Positions 8,850 to 17,664 of a stretch of DNA of 19,388 nucleotides are shown piece after piece. This stretch comes from Ophiostoma sp. CBS 140.51 (lineage: Eukaryota > Ascomycota > Sordariomycetes > Ophiostomatales > Ophiostomataceae). The position numbers and the translations under genes were made by a program. Numbering within the stretch: the first letter of the stretch is position 1; the number at the start of each line of letters is the position of its first letter. The DNA is taken from contig JANSLP010000473.1 in NCBI GenBank assembly GCA_029298735.1, positions 1 to 19,388 of the forward strand, read 5' to 3'. The notes under the pieces were generated by a model, which was not told where the DNA came from, made no database searches, and saw only the letters and a program-made list of their open reading frames with translations.

Positions 8850-10620
8850 CACTTCGCGTCTGCGTCTGCTCCAGCACGCGCGGCGACAGCGACACGGCCT
8901 TTCCATCGGCATCGATTGTAAACAAAAACTCATCCAGCGCCACACCGCCATAGACGAGCTGCGACACGACCTCCCAGGCAATGCAGTTGGCCGAGAAGGG
9001 GCCCTGGTCGAGCGGCGCCGGCAGGACCTGGAAGGTGGCGCGCCAGCCGACGGATGTCTCGTTGCCACTTGCGGCTGCCTGCTTGAGTCCACTCGGGTAC
9101 AGGTTCATGATGACTTTCTGGGACAGAGACGCGTTTGCGCCCTCGAGCTGGCCCAGCAGGTCCAATACGCTCAAGCCACCATAGGTCCACTCCGTGACGG
9201 ACAGGCCCGGCTGGCTGCTGTCGGCAACCACGGTCAAACTCGAGTTGGTGGCGGCGTCGGCGTACTGACCGGCATAGTTTTGCTCCGCCTCGGCTAGTGC
9301 GGCCGCCCGCACACGGGGCACCCATGTGTTGCTTAGAATGTCCGAGACGATGCGCACCGTATTGGTGGTGTCCGTACCCGCACTCAGCACATTGAACCCA
9401 AGTCTCAGCTCTGGTAGCAAGGCCACCATGGACGAGTACATGCCTAAGTCGCCCGCCTTGGTGTACATCCAGCTCACCGGCGCGCCAGGGCTGTCCGGAG
9501 CGCGCATAATCTCCCAGGGGGCACCGACTGCCGCGTTGGGGTTGGTCAGGAACGAGTGCGGCTTGAGCCAGCGACGGGTCTGCAGGGGCGACAGCTGGGT
9601 CGATTGCAGCATGGCCGTGCCGACCTTGCGCATGTCGTCCAGGGTGCTGTAGAAGCCGCCAGCGGGCGCCTCGTCGAGCGCGTCGGCGTTCCACCAGCTG
9701 TAGGTCGTGTTGTAGGGGATCATGCCGTTGGCCGTAACATTGTCCGGGGGCACAGTGTAAAACGTGCCAGTGAGATTCAGCTGCTGAACGAGATGCTTGT
9801 CAAAAAGCTCGGGCATGGTGGAGCCCGTCATGTTTTCCAGGGCGTACGCCAAAATTTGAAAGGCAGCGTTGGAGTACGCCGGCGACACGTACGATTCAAA
9901 GATAGGCCGCTGCTGCGGGAAGTCCTCGAAAAAGGCAGTACGGTTGCAGGGGATCATGAGTCGCGTGTCACCGCAGGTCGAGTGGTTGAAGCCGCCGGCA
10001 TTGGGCACGCCAACAGAACCGAGGGCCGACTGCAGACCAGCATTGTAGGCAGCGTCACGGGCAATGCCGCCCAGCTGGCTGGCGAGAGACCCGACCGTGA
10101 CAGATGACCAGTCGACATGGTCCACCGAGTCAGCAATGTTGTTTTCTGCAGCAACCAGAGACGCAAGCTCCGGCACGTAGTCGGTGATGGGATCGTTCCA
10201 TGAGCGGTCGCCAACGGCTATGAGGAACACATAGGTGGTCCACAGCTTGGATACGCTGCCGAGACGGAAGACGGTGTCGCTGGCAATGTTGGTGACACCG
10301 ACGGTATGGGTGTTGGCCAGGCCGGGAGGATTAAAGCTAAACGTATAGAGGGATTCACCAGAGGCCACAGAGTACACCTCGACGGCAAAAGCCGTGGTAT
10401 TGGACTCGTACGTGCCGTAGGGGATCAGGCCGTTGGCGGCAGCTAGAAACTGCAGGTCGGTGCTGTTGATGGCGTCCTTGATGTAGCTGGCGCCGACTGT
10501 AGAGAGAAGGGAAGGCGCTGGAAGTCCAGCATTGACCAGTGGACACGGGGTGCTGTTAACAGCCGCTTGGGCAGTGGATGCAAGTGCAGCCAGGCCGGCC
10601 AGCGTGGTCGGTGACAGCAT
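8764..10620 (-). CDS. Secreted serine beta-lactamase-like hydrolase (ARB_00930-type), 618 aa
   Basis: Class C beta-lactamase/penicillin-binding-protein fold, probably an extracellular esterase, amidase or peptidase of unknown substrate. A signal peptide is clear (hydrophobic residues 7-19, cleavage near AQA-AVN). The catalytic motifs are in order and correctly spaced: SVSK (S122, K125), YSN (Y249, N251) and KAG (388-390) as the third motif. Many NxS/T sequons fit secretion. Residues about 445-580 correspond to the C-terminal domain found in fungal ARB_00930-like proteins. The end is odd: a Ser run coded by TCG repeats, then a basic tail (RSTRRMGAMERRRGQK). The start at 10620 follows CTCTCACA and begins the signal peptide. 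The frame is open a further 93 codons, but these look like leader and have a TATA box inside. It is a single exon, divergent from the regulator at 11793. Confidence 0.93.
8820..8849 (+). repeat. GAC trinucleotide microsatellite inside the hydrolase C-terminus
   Basis: About nine GAC-type triplets (one is AAC) are read on the minus strand as a Ser run near residue 590. This is a likely site of length variation between strains. Confidence 0.8.
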
Positions 10621-10774
10621 TGTGAGAGGGAGAAGAAGGTGATAGGCGACACAAGAACGTGGATTGGAGCAACAGATAAAAAAGACAAAGAAAGAAAGAA
10701 AAGTGAGTGTTGTTGAAGAAGATGAGGTGATGTCCAATTGACTTCTGGATGATAGAACGGGAGGAGACTGCTTT

Positions 10775-10782
10775 CTTATATG
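10775..10782 (-). promoter_or_regulatory. TATA box of the beta-lactamase-like gene
   Basis: The minus strand reads CATATAAG about 155 bp upstream of the start codon at 10620. It lies inside the open frame extending upstream, which supports calling that extension non-coding. Confidence 0.5.
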
Positions 10783-11128
10783 CAGCTGGTCACCAAGAAG
10801 GAAATCAAAGCAAATATTAGAGGGCCAAGAGAAAATCAAACGAACTGTAGAGAACTGGAGACAGCACAATAATACCACATCCTGGTAACGGGTAATCAAA
10901 AGCAGGACGAACCAGAAAAAGAATATCCAAGAATGGCTATGAGCAGCATTGCGAAGTGTGGTTGAGCAGCAATTGACAGTTTGGAAAGCTTCACCTCTCC
11001 GAGACAGACCTTGCTCGTCTCCATGATGTCAACACACAGCTCTTCTTGGCACACGGGCTGGCGTTGTCCCTAATTCTCCGAGACCTCCCAATTTAGCATC
11101 TTTTTGCCAATCTGTAAGCCCCGCAACG

Positions 11129-11496
11129 CGAGCCGGCCAACGGCAGAGGCCGTTGAGAATGTTCTGTGAGGCTGCAGCGAATATGAAATTACGTGTCGTG
11201 GAGGTTTTGAGCTTCATATGGAAAGCATCGTTGGATACAACATCGAATACCACCGTCTGCACCAGCTCCTTGGAAAAGGAGTCAGGCCGTTGCACGGTTC
11301 CTTGTCGAGCAGCGTCGTGCTCCTGGCCGTTGCCTTTTTGGTCGTGGCTTGGCTCCTTTCGAACGGTTTGGGGCCGATCCTGGGGCAATTGTAGTCTCCA
11401 CAATGCGAGCCGACCAATAATATTACACGGACGCTGTCAACATGGGCCAAAAATGCTGCCAAAGCCTGATTCTGATGGGTGAACCGAGCCGACCAA
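11129..11496 (+). repeat. Three dispersed copies of CGAGCCGRCCAA
   Basis: Copies lie at 11129-11140 (CGAGCCGGCCAA), 11406-11417 (CGAGCCGACCAA) and 11485-11496 (CGAGCCGACCAA), all on the same strand and upstream of the Zn2Cys6 gene. The complementary strand contains a TCGGCTCG core with two CGG-type half sites. Confidence 0.55.
11138..11155. promoter_or_regulatory. Perfect inverted repeat with CGG-N6-CCG core
   Basis: CAACGGC-AGAG-GCCGTTG is a perfect 7-bp inverted repeat with a 4-nt centre. Its CGG-N6-CCG core is the geometry bound by some Zn2Cys6 dimers (PPR1/UaY class). A Zn2Cys6 gene starts 640 bp away. Confidence 0.45.
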
Positions 11497-11792
11497 ACAG
11501 AGCCCGCCAAACACAGCCCCTGGTCATCCCATGTTGTGCCCAGTCCAACGGCTGTGTGTTTGCGTGGACATTAACCGCGCCTGATGTCGCTTAATGCTGC
11601 CGCCTGGCGCGCCGTTCGAAAAGCTTTATTGTTAATCTGCACACAATCCACTCACTGTTCCTGTAGGGAGAGCTACAAGACGAGTACGAGAAGTGCGAGG
11701 CACTTGACACTGGCAGACTGACTAGCTCACACGTTGACTCTCAGACCAAACTATACTGCGCCAGAAACACTACGGCGCCCAAGGACGCAGAG

Positions 11793-13616
11793 ATGGCGGT
11801 AACAACGGCAGTCACTCCAGCTACACTAGCAACGGCAGGAACGACAGCAGCTCCAGTCCCATCAGGGGCTGAAGCAGACACACGCGTGGCCAACCGTCGA
11901 CTAGGCGGAAGGAAGGACCGGACGGGCTGCATCACTTGCAAGTGAGTCTCTGCAGGCACTCTGCCATGTTTTCTTCACTGTCCTGTCGCACTAACTGTCA
12001 GAATCCGCCGCGTCAAATGTGACGAAGAGAAACCGGCGTGCAAGCGATGCACGTCAACAGGGCGAACCTGTGACGGGTATGCACCTGTTACAGCTCCCAG
12101 GCGGTCGTCACCATCCGATAAGCAGACACCAAAGCAGGGACAGACAACTGCAGTGCAACACACCACGTCGGCCAACCTGCCCAGCTTGGCTTGTGCTCGC
12201 CCGCGGCAGTTTTGTGCCGGTGGCGCGTCTGTGACCAACCAGCAGGAGCATTTGGTGTTCCAGTTCTTTGCCTACACGGGTGCTTCATCGCTGGCGGGGT
12301 GCACCGACGTCGACTTTTGGACGCGTCTGGTGCCACAGTGCGCGCAAGCCGATGCGGCCATCTACCATGCATCGGTGGCCGTGGGAGCGCTCTTAATGGG
12401 GCGTCACCAGGCGTCCTCGTCGTCGTCGTCGTCGTCGTCGAGTCTCTCCCTGACAGCGCCCCACTCCGAGTTGACGACACTCGCTATCGAACGCCAAAAC
12501 AAGGCCATCCAGAGCACCGTCCGCGGCATGGTTTCGCCCAACAAACGACCAAGCGATGCTGACGCCATGACGTTCATTATGCTTTTTTGTATTGAGGCAC
12601 TCCAGGGCCGTGAAGTGGAAGCGCTCCAACTGTTCCAGCACGGCATTCAAGCGCTGGCGGCGCAGGCATCCAAGGGTAGCAGCAACCACCGAATGGCCCC
12701 CGGCTTGGCAGCCCAGCTCGACCGTCTCAGGCTGCAGTGCGGCATGTTCAATGGCGGTACCGCCAATGCCGAGTCGCCCGTCCTCCAAAAGGCCATAGCT
12801 CGTCTCCTATCAAACCCGCCCATGGAGCCCTTTGCATCACTTGATGCAGCCCGCGACGAGCTATCGGAACTCATTGCGGCCGTGCAGCACACCGTCGCTG
12901 CTCGCTGGGGTGATGTCGAAGATCCGGCGACTGATCCTCTGAATAACGTGATGCAGACGCAAGCATTGGACACGGCTCTCCATGGCTGGCGTGCCCGTTT
13001 TGAGCAGTATGTCTCGCAGTCCAACGATACCACTGTGGTCCCGACAGCATCGCTCCTTCGCCTTCGCTATTTCATCTCGCGCGTGTGGATGGCCGACGCA
13101 CCCGGCCGCAGCGAGATGGCCTATGATGACGAGCATGTTCAAGTTATCTTTGCGGACATTGCAGCGGAGGCGGAGTGTTATTTGGGGTCCCCTGGGGTTG
13201 GGGCTCTGGGGCTGGGGTCATTTCCTCCACCAACAATAGCCTTCACCTTTGAAATGGGCCTCATTCCGCCACTCTACTGGGCACTCCTAAAATGCCGCTA
13301 TCCTCGACTGCGCCGACGCCTCCTAGCGCTGCTCCGACAGGCCCCGGCCCAGGAAGGTCTGTGGAGTAGGGGCATTATGGTCCAGGTGGCCGAGAGGGTG
13401 ATTGCTCACGAGGAGGCCACTATGGCGGTGGCCGGACTCAGTATGCCCCCCTCAGCATCTCGAATCAAGGTCGTCCGCATCGGTCTGAGGACAACGCTGC
13501 CTGATGGCAGACGAGGCGACGTGGTCGAGTGTTTCGGCATGCCCTATGGGATCGACGGCGGCCTGCATGTCGTCCTCGACTTTGTCGCTTTTTGCGACGA
13601 CGCGATCTCTGTTTGA
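11793..13616 (+). CDS. Zn2Cys6 transcription factor, 2 exons, 587 aa
   Basis: Nuclear regulator. Exon 1 (11793-11941) encodes an Ala/Thr-rich N-terminus and the first half of the zinc cluster. A 60-nt intron (GTGAGT donor at 11942, CTAAC branch, CAG ending at 12001) splits a Lys codon directly after CxxC. Exon 2 (12002-13616) completes the cluster: C46, C49, C56, C63, C66, C73 (CX2CX6CX6CX2CX6C). A Ser run of about ten residues (TCG repeats, near 12414-12440) follows. The C-terminal half has the fungal-specific segment IPPLYWALLKCR and LRQAPAQEGLW, which is typical of these factors. The ATG at 11793 is in frame with the cluster. It lies between the hydrolase (divergent) and the CYP53 gene (same strand, 1.16 kb downstream), and could control either. 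The ligand is unknown. Confidence 0.9.
12414..12440 (+). repeat. TCG trinucleotide microsatellite in a coding Ser run
   Basis: TCC followed by eight TCG triplets codes for a Ser tract in the linker region of the regulator. It is a second example of the same Ser-codon repeat in this window. Confidence 0.8.
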
Positions 13617-14776
13617 GGACGAGAAGGACGAAAAAGGTAAATTGATAGGAGAGACACTGACAATACCGGCTTACAAGAATCACAAGTATGTCTAGAACCC
13701 GAACTCGCCGAAGACGCGATGCCGCGAGCCCACCGCTCCACAAGAGGGTTTGCGTGGCCATCCGTCATTTCCCTCACCAAAGTCTACGAGATACAGTCTC
13801 AACGCCGGCCGTCTGTCGTCAAAAACCGTCAAAAGACCGACAAAAACTCCCGGGCGCCTCTGCCGTTCTGGACGGTCGTCGGAATCAGCTCGGAATCGGT
13901 GCCCGGAATCCGGTTAAAGGTGGAGTTGGCCCTTGCGCAGGCCCCTTTGGCCGCCCTGTCTTTTCCGTTTTGGTCGCTAGCCCAGGCGCTGTCAACTGCA
14001 CTCTGTACCAACACTGCACTTCTCTGAGCCTATTTAGAGCTGGCGAGTGCCGACCTTGGATGCCGGTCGCCTCGCTCGCCCTTTTTCGCGGGGACCATGG
14101 GACGGCCGCAAAACAAGCTGTCCCTTTGCGGGGGGGCCACACCACAACGACTGCACCAAAAGACGCAAAGAATGGAGTGTGGGGGTGGGATTGAGTGGGA
14201 TTGAGAGAATGAGACCGGCTGAGATAGACGTGGCTGTGACCTTGAGAGGTCTCCTTTTTGCGGGGATGGCGCTAACGACCGCCTGTAACCCGCTGTGGCA
14301 GCCAACCACATCCACTGAAAATCAGCGAACACTGCACCTGACGCCAGTTGACCAAAAGAGCGACTCGTATTTGACGGTCAAGCGGCGCATTTACAGTCTT
14401 TTTTTGGGGGCAAACACCGCGCTCTTTTTCGTCCTTTTATTTCATCACTCGCAGGGCTGGCCAAGCTGCGGTTCCTGGGGCAGACGCGGGACTTGAAATC
14501 GGCAACGCTTGAGACGCATCTATCAGTCCTTCCTAAAACACCTTAAAAGACAGCGCCTTCCTCGAGCTCTCTTCCCCACGAGCACCTTCCTCTCGCTAAT
14601 TCACCGCCCTCCATTCGCCCACCCTTTGCACACGAACTAACAAATTTGGAAAGAGCGTGCGTCACCACCTGTCACCACCAACCATATTTCAACAACACCT
14701 CTTGCTTCTCTTCCCACCACGTTCCACGACAGACGACCACGCGACAATACTCCTACTCCCCCTGCCCTCCCCCACC
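13617..14776 (+). promoter_or_regulatory. Long upstream region of the CYP53 gene
   Basis: These 1160 bp hold the 3' UTR of the regulator and the promoter of the P450. Three CGGAATC copies cluster at 13880-13910. A TTAAAA box (near 14545) and a C/T-rich leader (about 14555-14776) precede the ATG. I see no further gene; the open frames here have no recognisable domain. Confidence 0.55.
13880..13910 (+). promoter_or_regulatory. Cluster of three CGGAATC direct repeats
   Basis: CGGAATC occurs at 13880-13886, 13891-13897 and 13904-13910, with start-to-start spacings of 11 and 13 bp. Each carries a CGG triplet, the half site of Zn2Cys6 factors. They lie about 870 bp upstream of the CYP53 ATG. Confidence 0.5.
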
Positions 14777-16306
14777 ATGACCCTCGTCAACCACGTGCTG
14801 TCGCCCTACGGCGCCGGCCTGCTCGTGGTAGCCGTTCTGGCCTTTTACTTGGTGCCCTACCTGGCCACCTACAGCGGCCTCCGCCGTATTCCTGCTCCCT
14901 TCCCCGCCCAGTTCACCGATCTGTGGTTGCTGTCGACGGCCCGCCGCGGCCGTCGCTACGAGATTGTCGACGAGGTCCACAAGAAGCTCGGCCCCGTCGT
15001 GCGCATTGCCCCCAACCACATTAGCGTCAACGACGACGAGGCCATCCAGGTGATTTACGGCCACGGCAACGGCTACCTCAAGTCCAACTTTTACGATGCC
15101 TTTGTCAGCATTCGCCGCGGCCTCTTCAACACCCGCGACCGTGCTGAGCACACCCGCAAGCGCAAGGTCGTCTCGCACACCTTCTCGGCCAAGTCGGTCC
15201 TGCAGTTTGAGCCCTACATCCACGAGAACCTGTCGCTGTTTGTCAAACAGTGGGATGGGCTCATCAAGAAGGCCAACCGCAGCGACAAGACGGCCCACCT
15301 CGATTGTCTGACTTGGTTCAACTTCTTGGCCTTTGACATGATTGGCGACCTGGCTTTCGGTGCTCCCTTTGGCATGCTCGAGGCCGGTGCCGACGTTGCC
15401 GAAATCCGCTGCCGCCCCGACGAGCCTGCCACTTATGCTCCTGCTATCGAGATTCTCAACCGCCGCGGCGAGGTCTCCGCCACCCTCGGCTGCCTGCCCG
15501 ACCTCAAGCCCTATGCCAAATACCTGCCCGACCCCTTTTTTACGCAGGGCCTCGCTGCCGTCGAGTCGCTCGCCGGTATTGCCGTCGCCCGTGTCAAGGC
15601 CCGTCTGGACAACCCGCCCTCGGTCGACCGGAAGGATTTGCTCGAGCACCTGATGAGCGGCAAGGACGGCCACGGCAACCTGCTGGGCCGCGAAGAGCTG
15701 ACCGCCGAGGCCCTGACCCAGCTGATTGCCGGCTCCGACACCACCTCCAACTCGTCTTGTGCTCTGCTGTTCCACGTCGTCCGCAACCCGTCCGTGTACA
15801 AGAAGCTGCAGGCCGAGATTGACGTTGCTGTCCCCGAGGGCATCGATGTCCCCACTTACGACATGGTCAAGGACCTGCCTTACCTCCAGGCCGTGCTCAA
15901 CGAGACTTTGCGCCACCACTCCACGTCGGGCATTGGTCTGCCCCGCCAGATCCCCTACGATGCGCCCGGTCTGCACCTCAATGGCCACTACTTCCCGCCT
16001 GGCACCGTTCTGAGCGTGCCCACCTACTCCGTGCACCACTCCAAGGCCATTTGGGGCCCCGACGCCAACGAGTTTGTCCCCGAGCGCTGGGAGTCGGTCA
16101 CTCCGCGCCAGAAGAATGCCTTCATCCCTTTTAGCTACGGTCCCCGCTCGTGTGTCGGCCGCAACGTCGCCGAAATGGAAATGAAGCTCATCATTGCCAC
16201 CTGGGTCCGCCGCTACAACGTCACCCTGCTACAGGATCACATGGATACCCGCGAGGGCTTCCTGCGCAAGCCCCTCGACCTCAACATTGCCATTGCCCGG
16301 AGATAG
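14777..16306 (+). CDS. bphA: Cytochrome P450 CYP53, benzoate 4-monooxygenase type, 509 aa
   Basis: ER-anchored monooxygenase that in this family hydroxylates benzoate to 4-hydroxybenzoate with electrons from P450 reductase, feeding the beta-ketoadipate route. An N-terminal membrane anchor spans about 12-30. The P450 hallmarks are all present: I-helix AGSDTT (318-323), ExxR (E376, R379), PERW (435-438) and the haem loop FSYGPRSCVG (452-461) with ligand C459. CYP53-specific stretches are strongly conserved, such as RGLFNTRDRAEHTRKRK (114-130) and TAEALTQLIAGSDTTSN. The start at 14777 (CCCACCATGA) directly precedes the anchor; the frame opens earlier only through GTG. The gene has no intron and uses almost only C-ending, preferred codons, unlike its neighbours, which suggests strong expression. 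It is convergent with the PdxA-like gene, with 242 bp between stops. Exact substrate may be benzoate or a related aromatic acid. Confidence 0.95.
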   Translation: MTLVNHVLSPYGAGLLVVAVLAFYLVPYLATYSGLRRIPAPFPAQFTDLWLLSTARRGRRYEIVDEVHKKLGPVVRIAPNHISVNDDEAIQVIYGHGNGYLKSNFYDAFVSIRRGLFNTRDRAEHTRKRKVVSHTFSAKSVLQFEPYIHENLSLFVKQWDGLIKKANRSDKTAHLDCLTWFNFLAFDMIGDLAFGAPFGMLEAGADVAEIRCRPDEPATYAPAIEILNRRGEVSATLGCLPDLKPYAKYLPDPFFTQGLAAVESLAGIAVARVKARLDNPPSVDRKDLLEHLMSGKDGHGNLLGREELTAEALTQLIAGSDTTSNSSCALLFHVVRNPSVYKKLQAEIDVAVPEGIDVPTYDMVKDLPYLQAVLNETLRHHSTSGIGLPRQIPYDAPGLHLNGHYFPPGTVLSVPTYSVHHSKAIWGPDANEFVPERWESVTPRQKNAFIPFSYGPRSCVGRNVAEMEMKLIIATWVRRYNVTLLQDHMDTREGFLRKPLDLNIAIARR

Positions 16307-16548
16307 GTGCGCGGCATGAGGAAAACGACACCAACCAAGAAGGCAATCCACATCAACACCCACACAACACCACACTTCAACAGCCTTGATGAAGTTATGT
16401 ATCGAACATGTACAGTAATGAAAATCGCATTTCTATAGTATCTTGAATCTTTGTATATTTCCTAGACCAATTTAAAATGACTAAATTGAAGTTACAAAAA
16501 TGAAAACAAAACAAACAAAACAATCTATCACAAAGTCTCCTTCTTTCT
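16307..16548. other. Convergent 3' intergenic
   Basis: This is an AT-rich spacer between the CYP53 stop and the stop of the PdxA-like gene on the other strand. It must carry both 3' ends. No strong hairpin or gene is seen. Confidence 0.5.
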
Positions 16549-17664
16549 TCAACAGCACGACGGCACCTGCACGGGCGCCGACTTGACCACGACGCCATTC
16601 TTGGGCTGCACATCCTCCACCAGGCCCGCCGCCTTGAGCAGCCGCCGCTCGGCCATCGTAGCCGCCGTGTCAAACGCATTCTGTGTGCTCGTAATCGACG
16701 CAAGGTTCTTGCCCACAATGTCAAAGGCCGTGCCGTGCGCGGGCGTCGCCACGGGGATGGGGAGGCCGCCCTGCACCGTGACACCACCCTCAAAGGATAG
16801 CAGCTTCATGGCAATCTGGCCCTGGTCGTGGTACATGGTCACAATGCCGTCAAAGTGCTTGCTCTTCAGGAAAATGGTATCACAGGGGAAGGGACCCTGG
16901 ACATCAATTCCCTTCTTCTGGGCCAGAGCCACGGCGGGGCGGATCGCATCAATCTCTTGCCGGCCAAACGACCCGTTCTCGCCATTGTGCGGGTTCAGCG
17001 CGCACACGCCCAGACGCGGCGAGGCAATGCCCGACTCCCACCGCAGCCGGCTCAGCAGCTCAATCGCTTCGAGGCACGACTGCGTCGTGATGCGTGCCGC
17101 CACTTCCTCCAAGCCAATGTGGCTTGTGACACGGCCCGTCCACAGCGGGCCCGCAATGTTAATCTCCGACGTCCGTCCCGTAAACTCCAGCTGCTTGGCA
17201 AACCACCGCAGCTCGTCCTCCTCCGTCATGCCCGCCAGTTTCAGGGAGCTCTTGTTCAGCGGGCCAAACACAATGCCGTCCACGTCGCCTGCCTTGACAA
17301 GGGCCAGCGCCCGCTTCAGTTGGTACAGGCACCGCGCACCGTTTGCTTTCGTTTCAACCTGTCGCTCCACGGGGCCAAACTGCGCCGCACTGTTGTCGTC
17401 CAGCAGCTGCACCGCCGTCGCGCTAGCCGGCTGACCGGGCGCGGCCAGCGTCACGTGCACACCGCCCGCATCGGCAATGGCCGAGTCCAGCTCGCTCTTG
17501 TCGGCCAGCAACAAAATGTCGGCGCGCTGCGTGTTGGCCGGGTTGCTGACGAGCTTGGCTATCAGCTCGGGGCCCACGCCAGCGGCATCACCAAGAATCA
17601 TGGCGATCCGGACGCGGCGCGGTGCCACCGGGGCGTTGGGGTCTGTGCCAATGAAGGAGCCCAT
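16549..17664 (-). CDS. PdxA-family NAD-dependent dehydrogenase, 371 aa
   Basis: Metal- and NAD-dependent beta-decarboxylating type dehydrogenase of the PdxA family. The family includes bacterial 4-hydroxythreonine-4-phosphate dehydrogenase, D-threonate/erythronate-4-phosphate dehydrogenases (PdxA2) and aromatic cis-diol dehydrogenases (TphB). The signature N-terminus GDAAGVGPE (25-33) and all three metal-ligand histidines are present: H182 (SHIGLEEV), H226 (LNPHNGE) and H279 (MYHDQG). The HGTAFD block (310-315) is also intact. The length is slightly above the bacterial norm of about 330 because of short extensions at both ends; it ends SCC. The start at 17664 (CACACCATGG) is strong. It is a single exon. 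Fungi make pyridoxal phosphate by the PDX1/PDX2 route, so a B6 role is unlikely. It is divergent from the class II aldolase gene, which points to a catabolic pair. Confidence 0.95.
   Translation of the reverse strand: MGSFIGTDPNAPVAPRRVRIAMILGDAAGVGPELIAKLVSNPANTQRADILLLADKSELDSAIADAGGVHVTLAAPGQPASATAVQLLDDNSAAQFGPVERQVETKANGARCLYQLKRALALVKAGDVDGIVFGPLNKSSLKLAGMTEEDELRWFAKQLEFTGRTSEINIAGPLWTGRVTSHIGLEEVAARITTQSCLEAIELLSRLRWESGIASPRLGVCALNPHNGENGSFGRQEIDAIRPAVALAQKKGIDVQGPFPCDTIFLKSKHFDGIVTMYHDQGQIAMKLLSFEGGVTVQGGLPIPVATPAHGTAFDIVGKNLASITSTQNAFDTAATMAERRLLKAAGLVEDVQPKNGVVVKSAPVQVPSCC

Larger units (their letters stand above)
10621..11792. promoter_or_regulatory. Shared divergent promoter region, hydrolase / second Zn2Cys6 factor
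   Basis: These 1172 bp lie between divergent start codons. On the hydrolase side, a CATATAAG box (minus strand, 10782-10775) lies about 155 bp upstream of its ATG. In the middle are a CGG-N6-CCG inverted repeat (11141-11152) and three copies of CGAGCCGRCCAA. I see no convincing ORF or transposon remnant; the short frames here show no recognisable domain. Confidence 0.55.

Noticed and set aside
10621..10899. 93-residue extension of the beta-lactamase-like protein
   Set aside because: The ATG at 10620 begins a clean signal peptide, and a TATA box lies within the extension.
11029..11510. Overlapping ORFs of about 100 codons between the hydrolase and the second regulator
   Set aside because: No family features, both strands are open by chance, and promoter-like motifs lie inside.
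14753..16039. 428-codon open frame antisense to the CYP53 gene
   Set aside because: It is fully overlapped by a clear P450. The frame is open because of the P450's C-ending codon bias, and its Val/Gly-rich product has no recognisable domain.
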